A DNA stretch of 64,000 nt from Siphonodentalium dalli (GCA_032622095.1 CP136068.1:116177509-116241508); one strand, 5' to 3'. Positions 47,180 through 60,640 are shown, counted from the first letter of the stretch. Notes: a model not told the origin generated them from the sequence alone. Numbers and translations: made by a program.

Positions 47180-47874
47180 AATTCAGATAGTTTATCTGAA
47201 GAAAACTGAAATTTATGCCCAAATTAGCAGTCAAGCTGCCTATCTCCAAGGTAAATATGTACACTGGTCAATACGACCACCAAGCTGCCTATCTCCAAGG
47301 TAAATATTTTCAATTAGTGTGAACTATATACGGTCAAATGCAATATTTTACTGTTCTTTTCTGATTTGGAACAATATGGACTTACGCAGATCAAACTCAC
47401 TTCCTCGTTCCTGTGACAAACATTCAGGCATTATCTAGAAGAAAAGTTTACATTTCTCATGATTGCTATACATCTGGCTCACACAACATATAAATATAGC
47501 TGTGTTTGCATACTATATATTAAGAGTTATCGATGCATTATAGAACACACTCTAATAAACTACACAACCATTTCGATTACTAGAAACAATATCTGGTACG
47601 ATATCATCACATATATATGGATCACTTAACGGGTGCGGGGAAATTAATTATCTGCTGTAGTAGAAATTGGGAAAGTGTTCATTACCGTTTGCCGTGCATA
47701 TATTTTCGCCAGATCAAGTCTGACGCTATGGTATACTTGAAATGGTTGACAATTACATCTTAGAATATATATCACGTATAACATATAATCTAAATAGGAC
47801 AGGGGCCGATCTAAATACTTCTAAATTGTGTTTATATGAAAGAGTGCGGAATGTGTGCGATATAGTACAACAAG
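47180..47874. other. Non-coding spacer
   Basis: CCAAGCTGCCTATCTCCAAG occurs twice, near 47232 and 47279. Nothing else was recognised. Confidence 0.4.
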
Positions 47875-47881
47875 GGAGAGA

Positions 47882-47959
<78 letters not shown>

Positions 47960-48095
47960 GAGAAAGAAAGAGAGAGAGAGAAAGGGAGAGATAGAAAGCG
48001 TGCGACAGAGAGAGAGGGGCATATAGACATAAGAGATATATATGGAGGGAGTATAGGAGATATGGATATACAGGAGAGATAAAGAGAGAGACGCC
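47875..48095. repeat. (GA)n microsatellite, degrading to the right
   Basis: Pure AG run at about 47883-47955, then AGAAAG/GATA-interrupted. Open frames on both strands are artefacts. Confidence 0.98.
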
Positions 48096-48353
48096 TCATC
48101 ATAAAGCCATGCAGTGCATTGGGGTGGGGCTGGTGGCGGAGCTCGTCACAAGATACAGGTGGGACCACCATGTATAACGTATATAATCAGCTGATTTAAT
48201 ATACATTACACGAGTCCTCCGATCGAAATTTTGTACACTTGTATATGCTGGGTGGTTGTGAGTGCCTCGTTTGTGAAAATTATTTTTTCCTCAGTTACGT
48301 GTAGGCTAATCGCAAATCACCCATGCATCCACGGTGCGCCCACACTCTACGCA

Positions 48354-48855
48354 TTAAAGGCACGTGTGGCCTTTGTTGTCGAAAATATTCATTTTTGTTC
48401 CAATCACCGTAAACAGAAAAACATTAAAACGCATACAGTTTCGTTCATATATACCATGACCATCGCGTAAACAGCATGTTATCACCAAGACCTACTATAT
48501 TTTACATAAGCAAGAGTATGATTGTGTTACAGAAGACAGCATAATGCTACTGGCTAATAACACATAAATGGCATAAACGCTCTTTATTAATTCCATATCA
48601 GGAATTCACCAACAAAGAACGCTCTTTATGTTTACCATCATAATATAAACAAACACCAGGAAAGTAACTTTTTATGCATTTGTTTACATAACAATGGTCA
48701 AACATATGTCAATACCATACAGTTTATGCGATATTTCTTATTTGTATACGGACAAAGTCTGTCTACATTTTGATGTTCTTTCTGTTTGTGGCGTTTTTTG
48801 ACGGTGGAAATATTTTCACATGATACCTAGCGCCAAGGCCAACCGTATCTTTAAA
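48354..48855 (-). mobile_element. M2 MITE, copy d
   Basis: TTAAAGGCACGTGTGGCC to GGCCAACCGTATCTTTAAA. The interior is nearly identical to copy c. Confidence 0.85.
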
Positions 48856-49568
48856 CCGGTGTTATGTTCCGATTGGCCATTTTAATAGGCGACAACACAT
48901 CCGGTTAGACTAACACGACAACCGTCACGGAAAATAGACGCCAAGCTGGGTACCATTATCATACATTAATAGCAACTGCACGCAATAGATTTGGAACAAC
49001 CAGAGGGTCATTATGTTTCGCCCTAATGAACAAAATCCGTATATTCGAATAAAGGGGACATCGCAATACGTACGCGCAAGGTAGTCTATAATGTAAATAT
49101 TTTAATTGAACATGAAGCAGAACATCACATTGACAACTTGTATACCAAAATATTCAAATGTAATTGAGATGATGATGGGATAACTAAGCCATATATAATG
49201 TTTTTATTTATTTATAGAAATTCTCTTCCAATGAGATGTTAGCTGGCAAGGTAATTACATTGTAGTTATTGTATACTCATTAATATTCATCAATTCAAAC
49301 ATGGTATTGTAGGCAAACAGGACGTCCGGAATCGTGTCGATTGGGCACGAATCGGGCCACCAATCGCAGTGTTTGTTGTTGTTGTTAATATTATAAGTTG
49401 TCTTGAAAGACAAATTCTGAACATCCTGTTGTCACGCTATATAATGGTGAACCATTTCATGTAATCTCTCAGAGATAAGTTGAACAGCAGTATTCAGAAA
49501 CTATCATTTGGAATCCCAAGATGCTTGTGAGTACTTTATGTATACGATTCATTTATGTAGATATGAAG
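48856..49568. other. Non-coding spacer
   Basis: No feature was recognised. Confidence 0.3.
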
Positions 49569-49994
49569 TTTAAAGATACGGGCTGTGTTGGCGGTGGGTA
49601 TGCAGTTAAAATATTCACCTCCGTCAAAAAACCGCCATAAACAGAAATAATAGTAAATTATAGACAGACTTTGTTCTTGTGCCAATCAGAAATATGGCAC
49701 AAACAGTATGTTATTGTCAAATAGTTTTCCTTTGTTATGTAAACAACAGCAAAAAACGTTACAGAACCTGGCTATTGTTTAGATCAGGATATGGTAAACA
49801 TAAAGAGCGTTATTTGTTACTGTTTTCCAGGTATGGAAATAATAAAGAGCGTTTATATCAGTTGTGTGTGATTAACCAATAGAATTGCGCTGTGTTATGT
49901 AAACAGAAGCAAAAGTTATGTAACACGAACAGCCTCTTGTTTACGTACACCATCGTACGTCTTGTCGAAGATATACTATTTATAGTGGAGCAGC

Positions 49995-51030
49995 AGACAC
50001 CGGGAAAAAATCGGTCCAACCATGTCGGAGAGTAACAAACTGAAACACATATCAAAATGTTCGTCTCGATTGAGCGGATAGCATGCCGATGTTGCCTTTT
50101 TGTGAGATGTTGTACGATTGTTTATTTTTTGGGTAAAACAGGCTTTTTCATAAAAAAAAAAGTGGAAAATGGAATCCAGCTGCCTGAATTATATTTCCAT
50201 CTATTTCTGGTTGGGAACTTATTTAAACAACAAAAGGTGATCGTGTTCACCGGTTGTAATAGAAATCTCAGGTATGTCATAGTTTTAGGGTTGGTTTTTG
50301 GGGTAAAAATCACCTTTTTGGTGAAAAATTAGAGAAATCTGCAATCCATCACAATAAGATATGTATAATCAATGCATATACTTTTATATAATTTTCCAGT
50401 TTTATCGAGTTATAATTTAAGTCTTGGATGTAATTAATAGATATAGCAAATATTCGGTGGATTAAGCAGGTTATGAGGTTACCAGGGTAAAACATTGTCT
50501 ATTAATAAAATGAGTGAAAACTGGAATCCTGCTATTTAAATAACACTCCATGTAGTGGTGCAGTGTAATACACGAAAGGGTCTTATCATTCGAAGTAAAT
50601 CATGTCGCCGACCACAGACGCGTATTATGTTTCAAAATGTACGGATGGATATGTAGAATATGAAAAATGGACTAGCCAGAAATTAAATTATATGCAAGAT
50701 TAAAATTTGGGGGAAAAACATCTTTTTTGAATTTATTGTCAGTGAAAACTGGAATTCGTCGCTCTGAATAGCACATCACCTTGTTTCTGTTTAGGAACTC
50801 ACATACACGACAGCTTATGGCAACGTCCACATGTTATAGGAGTTTTTTTTGCGTAATTCAATGGTTTCTGGTTTATTTTGGGGTAAAACTCAATTTTTGT
50901 GAAAAATGAGAGAATTTTGGAATCCATCACAACAAGTTATATATTTATAATTAATGCATATTTTTATCGAGTAATGAATTAAGTTTTTGAGGTAATTAAT
51001 ATATATATGATTCAGCTGGAGGCCTTTGTG
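49995..51030 (-). repeat. Left subterminal array of the 9.4-kb element
   Basis: About one and a half units, inverted relative to 57690-59400. Shared words include GTGAAAACTGGAATCC, TTTTGGGGTAAAA and GGAATCCAGCTGCCTGAA. Confidence 0.7.
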
Positions 51031-51249
51031 TCAGTTTTGTTCTACATTTGTATTTGTATTGGTTAAATGGGGGATGTCTTGGACATCAATTGAATGTTGA
51101 AAGGCATTTGGGTAAATAAATGGTTGTTCTAAGCAGGATCCATGCATGGACAAGGTGTATTTTAAAAGTATTTCACAAGTCACGGTTGTAATGTAACATA
51201 TTTTCGGGAGATGTTGGGTTAAACCAGCCAAATTAAAGATCTATTTGGT

Positions 51250-54200
51250 CTATATACTTGTAAATAGGAAATTCACTACATATGCATCTGTCGAGAAATC
51301 ATAAGGTATCACTACTATATCGAGTCGCCACAGGGGGGAAGTCAATGGCCAAATATGTATAGACACTAATTTTGTTTTGTACATAAATGAGTACTGGATC
51401 ATGCTTATGATATGCCATGGCATGTTATATAGATATAGGTTTATTTGCTTGGTTCTTTGATTGTCTACACTGTTTCAGACTGATTTCTCCTTTCTTGGTG
51501 ACTTCACCTGTTGAGTCATCGAGACATATTGTGTCTTGATGTCGAAATCCAACATTCCATTCTGGTTGTGCTATACATCCGGCATGTCAAGTATGTGAGC
51601 CTGTTGCGAACAAACGAAACAGACAATCTATATTTTTGTGGCCGCATTATTGTATGTTCAATGTTGCTTCATTTCATGAATTTCAGTTGAAATCCACAAA
51701 CCCATATTTTACAATTGAGGGTCAAATTTAGGCAAGATTTAACTTAAGTAAGGGTGGAAAGAGGCCTCTAAATCGTGATAATATGACAATGTTCAGGTTG
51801 CAACCAGTTGCTGTTTCTGTAAAACAGGCCAAAACTTATTTTTATGAAATAAATGAACCAATGTGAAAACATAAGCCAACAACCTGCCTGTCGAAACTCA
51901 AATACATGAACACATCTAAGTGTATGTTATATAACCTTGATACTTGTGTAACTTAAAATATTCTTGCCAAAACGACATACACCTCTTCCACTAACCTCAT
52001 AACAATGAAAATCGTACTCGCAAATTACGTTTACGTTTGCTCATATATTATAGCTATAATTTAAGTGTCCTATGTAATAAATACCACATATAATGCACTG
52101 CGGTTTGGTCGTAAATGGATTTCAGATGGAAAACAATATACTGATTGAAGGTCACAATTGTTGCATGTAAATAAGTGACAACAGGACTTGGAGTTCATTA
52201 AGAGCTGCGTGCAGAGTTATGGTCATGCATGAACTCTGTCAACCATTATCGAAACATGAGATACACTAAAAAAAGCAATAATGAAACTGAGATAACCAGA
52301 CCAAAATCTATGTGGAGATATAGTCATCACTCCTCGTCCGTCGTCCGTCCAGCCGTCCGTCCGTCAACAATTCCTTGAACATCTTCTCCGGAACAATAAG
52401 ACCGAATGGGTTCATATTTGGTGTGGATGTTCCCTCGGTGACTCACGTTCAGATTTTTTCAAAGGAGGTCTCTGGGTCAAATAGTTGTGAAGCCAGGGCC
52501 AGAACTCTTTCCCTCCATAGTAATTCTTAAAACGACTTCTCCTTAATAACTATCAGAGCTATTTCTCTTCTTATAATTTCGGGGCTCAGCGTGTGTGGTT
52601 GTTCCAATATGTGTCACGTACGATTCATATTAGATCACATCGAAGATTCATATGACGTGTGGTGACGATTGGATAAAAGCTGTAACATGTATGGTTTGCT
52701 CAATCAAATTGTTGACACACGCACGCACAGACGGACGGTTGAGTCAAATTGGTGATACATGGACGGACAGATAGTTTTTTTTAGGTAACTGATATCCTCT
52801 TTGGTGTCCCATGCTACAGGTGATAACCTGAATGTGCGTCATTTTGAGACAGTCCAATCATCCTACTTATCTGCTGCAGGCCGTATCACAATTTTGTTGT
52901 CATATTTCTCATAACATTTACACTGTTTCCGCCAGAAACTTGGTTCAAAGCCAAAATCACTCTATCGGGAGGACGGTGCTCCTTGTGTGTCGACGGACAT
53001 CGATGAAACTTGGGGCACTGTTCTCCAAAGGAACACAACACCACCTTAATTTACCAGCTCCCGTAAAATAGCCATATATTCATATTCACTAGCAGCTGTT
53101 TTCCAGGGAGATGGGCTCACATAAGGTTCATATTATTGTGTACCGATCCACATGCGCATCCACATTCTTGACTGTCAACCTAAACTGTTATGAAATATTA
53201 ACATGTATATAATTGCGTCATAATAAATAGGTGCAGCTGCATTTCAGATAAATACGATATGCAGTTCATTGCAAAATTTCATATTATATGCTCGAGCGTA
53301 TCATCGTAAATATAAAGTCATTGTTGGTGAATAGAAGACGCCAAGACAACAATAGATGCAATACGGCGTTAGCTTATTTGTTATTTTGTGTTTATGTCTG
53401 GATTTCATTTCAAATAATGATCAAAGTGAGGGTATCATATTTCTCGGGTCACTGGTGATGTCAACTTTTCTACGTTCATGTGCGTTTCATTGTGGTCTCA
53501 GTTACATTTTAAAATAGCTGTGTGCAACACCATGTATACAGACAAAACACGTATGCGCAGGTCGGTAGGAAGGGATATTAGAGCGGGTTGGTTCTGTAGT
53601 ACATTTGTACGACAGCCTCGTGCGCTTTTCTGGTGTACGTCGGAAGGCTTTTTGCTGGTGAGCTATAGCACCGCTGGTATTCGGTGACTGGCGTCAATGT
53701 CATATACATGGGCACTTAAATGCCAAGATTAAGTTCAATTCTAATCTGCATATATTTTTTAATATTCCTCCGATCATAATCGTAATATGTCGAAAACTAC
53801 TTGAGATATACTAATCTATATCTATATTTTCGAATGTCAGTCTGTCCCTTTACATTTAACACCCTTTAACGTTCAAATGAGAGTAATCAGGTCTATACAA
53901 ACGGTTGTCAAGGAGTACACTAAATAAAATGCGAGCATGGTTTCTCAATCCTTCAACAGACTAGGAGTATATATGCAATGAATAGGTCAAGTCTGAGAAT
54001 CAATACTCAAATAAGTTTGTATCACGAAGATGCTTGTTGTGTTGCCTCATTAATGGTCATTGGAACAAAATATTAGCTGATTAGTATGTGCATATATGAT
54101 ATCGTTGACATGGAAACAGATTTTTTCCTGACTCATGACCCATAGCCGACAATCATTGATTGGTGTTTTGTCTATGCAATTTTTATGTTTAAAAAAAAAA

Positions 54201-54849
54201 AAAAATGAACACGCATTCCACCACAATTGGGATACAGGCAATACATAACTTAAAGTATTTAAGAAGTGCAATTTTCGCTCAAATGGCTGCCATTTAATCC
54301 GCTATTTTGAATTTACCCATAATATATAAGATAATGTTGTCAAATGGTATACAGTCTGATACATGTCCGACCAACATAGCTACAAACTGAGCAGTGTTTA
54401 TCGCAGTTACTGGTCAACCGCAATTTACAATGGCTTAAAATGGGAGGAAAACAGGCGTTTTCACCAAAATGTTGCCATGTCAACCATGACACAATTCCAA
54501 CTTGGCATGATATCCAAAATCACTATTCATGTGTTTCAGATGTGTGCCAAATGTTGCACGTTACCATAACATGCAAAAATTTTCATCTATCCGCCCCACT
54601 AATAACATCCCATGTATAAGGATGATTGTGGCCCATTTGCGTATACAAGTTATGAAATAAAAAATGTCATGAAATAAAATATGTTATGAAAGAAAAAATG
54701 TCCGCTTAAGATGTGACTTTTGTGACGTTGTTTACGAATAAGAAAAAAGGTCCGAATTGTGGAAAAATTTGATTCCATCTTGACTATGACCTGTGTGTTC
54801 TCAAAGGTGGAACATATACCAGATATCAAAAGTTTCTTTTGAAGTTTGT
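51250..54849. other. Core of the 9.4-kb element, non-coding
   Basis: CGTCCGTC repeats lie at 52332-52372 and a GACGGACGG word near 52730. The open frames at 52832-53071, 53478-53687 and 54363-54569 show no domain. An A run lies at about 54190-54204. Confidence 0.4.
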
Positions 54850-56433
54850 TCAAGTTATCATTTAGACATCACCAATATGATGAGTCTTAAGAGGAACAAA
54901 GGTGCATAACTCCATCAAAATCATTGAACGATTCCAACATTCCAACTTGACCTGTGTTTTCTGAACTGTAAACCGTTTACCCACTAACAAGAAATTCTGT
55001 TCAAGTTATCATCCGGATAACCGAAATTATTTCTAAGTGTGAAAAGATGCATAACTCTGTCAAAAATCATCAGGGCGTGATCCATTTTCTGTCATACTTG
55101 ACTTATATTTTTTTCAAACGTTAATTAGTAATAATTACATACCAGATCGAACAACCTTAAACAAAACTTGATTTCTAAGTCGAGCAAGAGGCAGAACTCA
55201 GCCAACAATCAACGTACCATCACCAAATCAGAAGACGACATGGCTGTGTCTTTCCAAATATGGATAACGTACCAGCTACAATCATGTATAAACAATTCTG
55301 TCTAGCGTTAGTCGTCAAGTTGTCATCCCAAAAAAATGTGGCTTCTAAGTTTAAAAGGGGCATAATTCCGACTGATAACTGCGAACTTGATGTGTATCTC
55401 AAATGCGATCCACATGCCAACATGTTATGTGAAAAAATCATCTTGAACTTATCAACCGCAAAACCGGACAAAGTTGAGAAAGGGGCACACATCCGGTCAA
55501 AAATGACCGGACTTTGAACAAATTCGAATCTTACATGTGTGTTTTTACAACCAATACACCCACGATTGAATATATAGCGAAATATACTTAATCTGTGTTC
55601 ACTATTTACCTGGCGATTTATTTTCACTCGAAGTAACACGGTCGTGTAGCTAATTGGTCAGTGGACTGATTGTGTGAAAACCCAGCGGGCGACATGGCCA
55701 GCTAGTACTTATATGACGACCAATTGTCACATTGTCACAAAACCCACCATAATAAGACGACACACCTACTATGCCATCGCTACTGTTGTGTCCGCAGCCA
55801 ATGGTTGTTCCAGGAATCAAATTTTACATTTCTAAAAAAGCTACCTATCCAATAAAGCTACATTAATATGTGGCCTAGCGGTCTTTTATTTCCCCCCCCG
55901 ACATTCCGTCGGAGGACAATAGTAATGACCATCGTCACTGTCGTCAGCGCGTCCGTGTGTGCGTCCGTCCGGAACTTTGTCAAAGCCTGCATGTATTCTG
56001 TCATTTTAAACTTGGCACACATATCAACCTGCATGGGAACCTGCGCACTTGCGATTTTGAGTTTGGTCGGGTTCACTTTGGCGGTTATTGCCCTTTTTCG
56101 ACATAGAATCGAACATCCTGGGACGCTTTTTTGTCCGAGTCTACATTTCGTCATTTTCAAGTCTTTTTTTGTTAATCTTGGCACAGATAACCATAATAGG
56201 AAACTGCGCACCTGCGACGTTCAGTTCAGTCGAAGTCCTTTTGGCAGAGTTATTGCCATTTTTCGACATAGAAATGTTTTACTGTAAAATCCTTTTAATT
56301 CGTGGGGGTCTGTTATTCGTTGATTTTGTGGTTTTGCTGAACCACGAAAACAACAACCAACAAAATAGTCGACTCCTGCGTTGAATGAACAAAAAACCCA
56401 TATAATAAACGAGATGGAAATAAAGATCGCACA
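54850..56433. repeat. Non-coding repeat of the 'cataactcc...gacggacgg' type
   Basis: Successive blocks read AAAGGTGCATAACTCCATCA, GATGCATAACTCTGTCA and GGGGCATAATTCCGACTG at roughly 120-330-bp spacing. 55860-56290 carries paired CCGTGTGTGCGTCCGTC and CTTTTT-rich copies. The long opposed frames at 55858-56287 are composition effects in this repeat. Confidence 0.5.
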
Positions 56434-56906
56434 TTAAAGGTACGATTGGCCTTGGCGGTGGGTATCCTGTGAAAATAGAAAGAACATCAAAATGTAGACA
56501 GACTTTGTCCGTATACAAATAAGAAATATCGCATCAACAGTATGTTATTGTCAAATGTTTGACCATTGTTATGTAAACAAAAGCATAACAAGTTACTTTT
56601 CTGGTGTTTGTTTATATTATGATGGTAAACATAAAGAGCGTTCTTTGTTGGTGAATTCCTGATATGGAACTAATAAAGAGCGTTTATGACATTTGTGTGT
56701 GATTAGCCAGTAGCATTGTGCTGTCTTCTGTAACACAATCAGGCTCTTGCTTATGTAACATATAGCAGGTCTTTATGATAACATGATGTTTACCTGATGG
56801 TCATGGTATATATGAACGAAACTGTATGCGTTTTAATGTTTTTCTGTTTACGGTGATTAGAACAAATATGAATATTTTCGACAACTAAGGCCTCACGTGC
56901 CTTTAA
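56434..56906 (+). mobile_element. M2 MITE, copy f, inside the 9.4-kb element
   Basis: TTAAAGGTACGATTGGCC to GGCCTCACGTGCCTTTAA. Orientation as copy a, with a small internal deletion near the left end. Confidence 0.8.
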
Positions 56907-57689
56907 GGTCTGTTTTCTAAAAGCCGTAAAATGTATGTATAGAAAAACAGAGAAGACGAGATGAAGCGTAATCGTTTTCAATAATTATCATTCATTCACC
57001 GAAACGAATTTGATATGCTACATCATCTGATCTCGGCTATCATAGTTTGTATAACAATGCTCAATTTAAAAAAGGCTATTTGGTTACCAGTAACCACGTG
57101 CAGACTACATACTACAATAAATACCTACTTGGCCAACGTTTGAAATAAAGCTTGTAGCTATTATGGTAACGATTTCGTGATGTGCTTTCAGCGCAAGAAT
57201 ACCTTGGGGTCTAATTTCACAGTAGTACACACATAATTTTTGTCATGCAGCTGCTATTGTAGGACCTGTTGATATGCATACAAATGATATCTGATCCACG
57301 AATTCATGTACCGGCCAAAAAAGGGGGATAACTCCACCAAAGAAAGTCACAGACGTCATAATTGCAGGTGCACAGGTTCCCATGGTCCTACATATCTGTT
57401 CCAAGTTTTTAAAAATTGATCTAAAATATTAAAAGCTGGGACAACATTATACATGTTGTGAAAAAATTTCTAAGTTGAAAATTTGGATAACTCCACCCAA
57501 AAAGTCAGACATAATCGCTGATATATGTGCCAAGTTTCACGAAAATGATAAAAAAAAAACGACTCAGAAAAACTCAGGACAAATTTGTGTCCACGGACGA
57601 CGGACGGACGACGGATGGACGGTCAAGCTGATCCCAGTATACCCCCACAATTTTGTTGCGGGGTATAATAAAACCTTCTGTCGAGTTCT
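56907..57689. repeat. GACGGACGG-type repeat and spacer
   Basis: The block at 57290-57670 contains GGGGGATAACTCCACC, GGATAACTCCACCC and CGGACGACGGACGGACGAC, and ends GTTGCGGGGTATAATA. This is a typical invertebrate dispersed non-coding repeat. The 115-codon frame is not called as a gene. Confidence 0.5.
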
Positions 57690-59400
57690 GGGCTATTCAG
57701 AGACCCGGATTCCAGTTTTCACTCATTTATTATTAAAAACGTATTGCCGTGGTAACATCAGAACCTGCCTACATATGTCCACCAGCACATTATTATATTT
57801 ATTAATTATATCAAAAACATAAACTATAATTTAATAAAACTGGGAATTGATATAATAAGAAATGTCTGCATTAATGTTTACTACCTTGTAAGTGATGATT
57901 CCACAATTATCTCATGTTTCACACAAAACAGCATTTTTTTTACCCGAAAATCGAATCCCAGAAAATTGACGGACCCGATAATTATCTTATGGTAGGTGAA
58001 CATGATCACACTTTGTTATTTAGTTAAATTCCTAAACAGAAATAGAGGAAAATGTTATTCAGGCAGTTGGATTTCATTTTTCACTGTTTTCATTTACGAA
58101 AAAGCCTAAAAAAATAAACAATCGTACAACAATTCATTTGAAGGTAACAACCGCATGTTATGCACTCTATCAAGACTAGTATGTTGATATAGCATTCGTC
58201 TTGTTACTCTTCCACATAATTCAATTCGACTAATGGCCGATTCCATAGTGACAGTTGATATATAGAAATAAGTGAGGGGGTGTGTTGTTCGGATAGCTGG
58301 ATTCCAGTTTTCACTGATTTTATTAATAAATAAAAACAAATAACCATGGTAACCATTGATCCTGCTTTATTCCAACAACGCCTTATCATATCTATTACTT
58401 ACATCTGAATTGTTGACAAACGAAGCTGTTTTTTTTTATAAATGGCATGCATAATAATTAATGATGCACATCATGTTGTGATCGATCCCAGAATTCTCTA
58501 ATGTTTCACAAAAAAACTTTCTTTTACCATTAAGCGAACCATAGAGCATTGGCATACTCCAAAATTATCTTACAAAATGTGAACATGTCCCCCTCTATTG
58601 TTTAGTTGCGTTCCCATCCAAAAATAGACGTAAAATTAATGTTATTTAGGTAACTGGATTCCATTTTTCACTGGTTTCATTCACGAAAAAGCCTATTTTA
58701 CCCCAAAATCAGAAATAGCTCAATATTTCACAAGAAGGCAACACCGGCATGTTATCGGCTGTACCAATATGAAACTTTTGATACATAACTAATCTTGTTA
58801 CTCTTTCACATTATTCAATTCGAATATCCGATTCCGGTCCCGCTAATACATGTGTACGGCCTATATAGAATTACAAGGGGATGCTACTCAGAGTACTCAA
58901 TTCCAGTTTTTACTGATTTTATTAATTCAAATCAGATTACCCTGGTAACCATAGAACCTGCCTTATTCCAAAACCGCCTTGTTAATTTATTATCTACATC
59001 TAAAACTTAATTTTTTAACATTGAAACTGGGATTTTATTTTTAATTAATGATGAATAAAAAAGCGATTTTTACCCCAAAAACGAACCCTAGAACATTGCC
59101 ATACTCCAAAATTATTTTACAAAATGTGAACATGTCCAACCTCTATTGTTTATTGGTGTTTGCATCCAAAAATAGATGTAAATGTTATTTAGGCAGCTGG
59201 ATTCCATTTTTCACTGATTTGTTTCACGAAAAAACCTATTTTACCCCAAAATAAGAAATCGTACAAAACTACACGAAAAGGCAACACCGGCATGCTATGC
59301 GCTGTATCAATACGGACATTTTGATATATAATTCAGTTTGTTACTCTTCCACTTGGTTGAACTCGAAAAATAACGCCCAATTCTGGTCCCAGCTGCTCCA
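57690..59400 (+). repeat. Right subterminal array, about 590-bp units
   Basis: GGATTCCAGTTTTCACT-type words occur at about 57708, 58302 and 58892. TTCATTTTTCACTG-type words occur at about 58072, 58662 and 59204. The period is about 540-595 bp. The last unit leads into the TIR. Confidence 0.8.
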
Positions 59401-59521
59401 CTATTACGCGCTGATTATGTTTGGCATATGAACAAAACTATATATATATTAATATTCCGTCTGTTGATGGCGATTTGAACAAATGTGAATATCTCTGCAA
59501 CGAACGTCGCCCGTGCCTTTA

Positions 59522-59715
59522 AAGCGACATTGCGGTCCAAAATACGCCTTATAAGTTATAATATAATTCGCTTTTGAATTTTTTCCGGTATCGAAATAGG
59601 TCGATATATTGCTAAACTACCTTTCTATATACGGACATTAGATGTCACAGAAAGCGATATATTGCTAAACTACCTTTCTATATACGGACATTAAATGTCA
59701 CAGAAAGACGCATTG
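59522..59715 (+). mobile_element. M1 MITE fragment, copy g, with 52-bp duplication
   Basis: Starts ACATTGCGGTCCAAAATAC and follows the M1 left half. CGATATATTGCTAAACTACC repeats at 59602 and 59654. It is cut off on the right by R5. Confidence 0.6.
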
Positions 59716-60505
59716 CATGCTTTCACGTAACTATACGTTGTTTGCCGCGTAACACAATAGTCCCAGATAAATAAGACTCTTTGACGTATTTAATGGCGTA
59801 AATTTAATGAAATATTTGTTCAAACTAAATCAACAATGGCCGCAAACATTTAGCGTACGCATCGTCAACAGCCGACATTCGGAAGTCAAAGGTCACGTTT
59901 GCGCAACAATAATACATTTGGGTACACCTGACACTAATTCCTGTTGTATAATGGTCGTTGCATATATGTGACCCGCCATATCAAATCCAGTCGTAAGTCG
60001 GGATCTTTTTACCCTGTGCCAATGCATTCTCTTATATATGCGAGTCGACCATAGGTCGCCCCGCATATATAAGAGAATGCATTGGCATAACATTTTTTTT
60101 TCATTTTTTTGAAATAAATGTTTCTTACAATTTTTAGGACATAAAATTAAAAAAAACATCCATTACCCAGCAGGGAGCCCCACACATATATATAAGTATA
60201 TACTAGAAGAGTGTCGTCTTCTCATGTTTGTCTGGGGCTCTGTATGGGTGAAATTATAAAATTGTTAAAGAATACAAGAAAAAATTATTAAAATTGTAAA
60301 AAATTGTTAGGCCAATGCATTCTCTTATATATGCGAGGCGACCTATGGTCGACTCGCATATATAAGAAAATGCATTGGCACAGGGTAAATAAATCCCGAC
60401 TTACGACTGGATTTGACATGGCGGGTCACATATCATTATTAAAGAATGGATTTAATGAATGGAATAAGGGTCGGATCATGTAATAAATTAATATTACATA
60501 CCATT
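59716..60505 (+). repeat. R5 repeat copy b, split by a TA-flanked element
   Basis: R5 sequence is at 59716-59966 and 60431-60505. The uninterrupted partner is 26210-26600. Confidence 0.65.
59967..60430. mobile_element. TA-flanked MITE P8 carrying the hairpin module
   Basis: Terminal inverted repeats of about 38 bp (tip TGTGACCCGCC, inner AATCCAGTCGTAAGTCGGGA) flanked by TA, as in mariner-like MITEs. Between the arms sits the hairpin module (60012-60385, TACCCTGTGCC to GGCACAGGGTA) with hairpins at 60018-60086 and 60311-60379. The module's spacer is itself enlarged by a small inverted-repeat piece (60163-60249, ACCCAGCAGGGAGCCCC type). Confidence 0.8.
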
Positions 60506-60640
60506 ATATAAGTATGTACTTGTTGAATATGCTGTTGCCATGTATTTGTATTTAAATTTGTATATCTCACACACATCATATTTATTAGTTTATTGGGATT
60601 AAAGAATTTAAATTGAATTAAAGATATCCATGAACATATC
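60506..60640 (+). repeat. Possible LINE 3' tail
   Basis: The tract ends GGGATTAAAGAATTTAAATT then GAATTAAAG. This resembles the tails at 14146 and, inverted, 18913. Confidence 0.35.

Larger units (their letters stand above)
49983..59403. mobile_element. 9.4-kb TTA-flanked DNA element
   Basis: Ends TAGTGGAGCAGC and GCTGCTCCACTA are a perfect 12-bp inverted repeat. Similarity continues inward (GGAGAGTAACAAAC-like block). TTA is duplicated on both sides (49980-49982, 59404-59406), and the empty site is visible in other M2 copies. Both flanks of the interior are arrays of a unit of about 590 bp in opposite orientation. The core (51250-57640) is AT-rich non-coding DNA with GACGGACGG-type tracts and an M2 copy. 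A TTA duplication would fit PIF/Harbinger, but the end sequence is not one I recognise and no transposase was found. Confidence 0.8.
49569..59522 (+). mobile_element. M2 MITE, copy e, split by a 9.4-kb insertion
   Basis: The left part 49569-49982 ends ATACTATTTA and the right part begins TTACGCGCTGATTATG at 59404. Copy a (near 5070) reads ACTATTTACGCGCTG without a break. The two parts are therefore one M2 copy opened at that TTA. Confidence 0.85.

Noticed and set aside
47742-48171. Arg/Glu-rich and Ser/Leu-rich frames
   Set aside because: They are translations of the (GA)n run on either strand.
55858-56287. Overlapping 117- and 139-codon frames on both strands
   Set aside because: They lie in a dispersed GTCCGTC/GACGGACG-type non-coding repeat inside the 9.4-kb element. 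The hydrophobic look is composition.
49569-59522. Reading M2 fragments at 49569 and 59404 as two separate truncated copies
   Set aside because: The fragments are complementary, break at the same TTA and are joined exactly by the TIR/TSD structure, so one split copy is the better reading.
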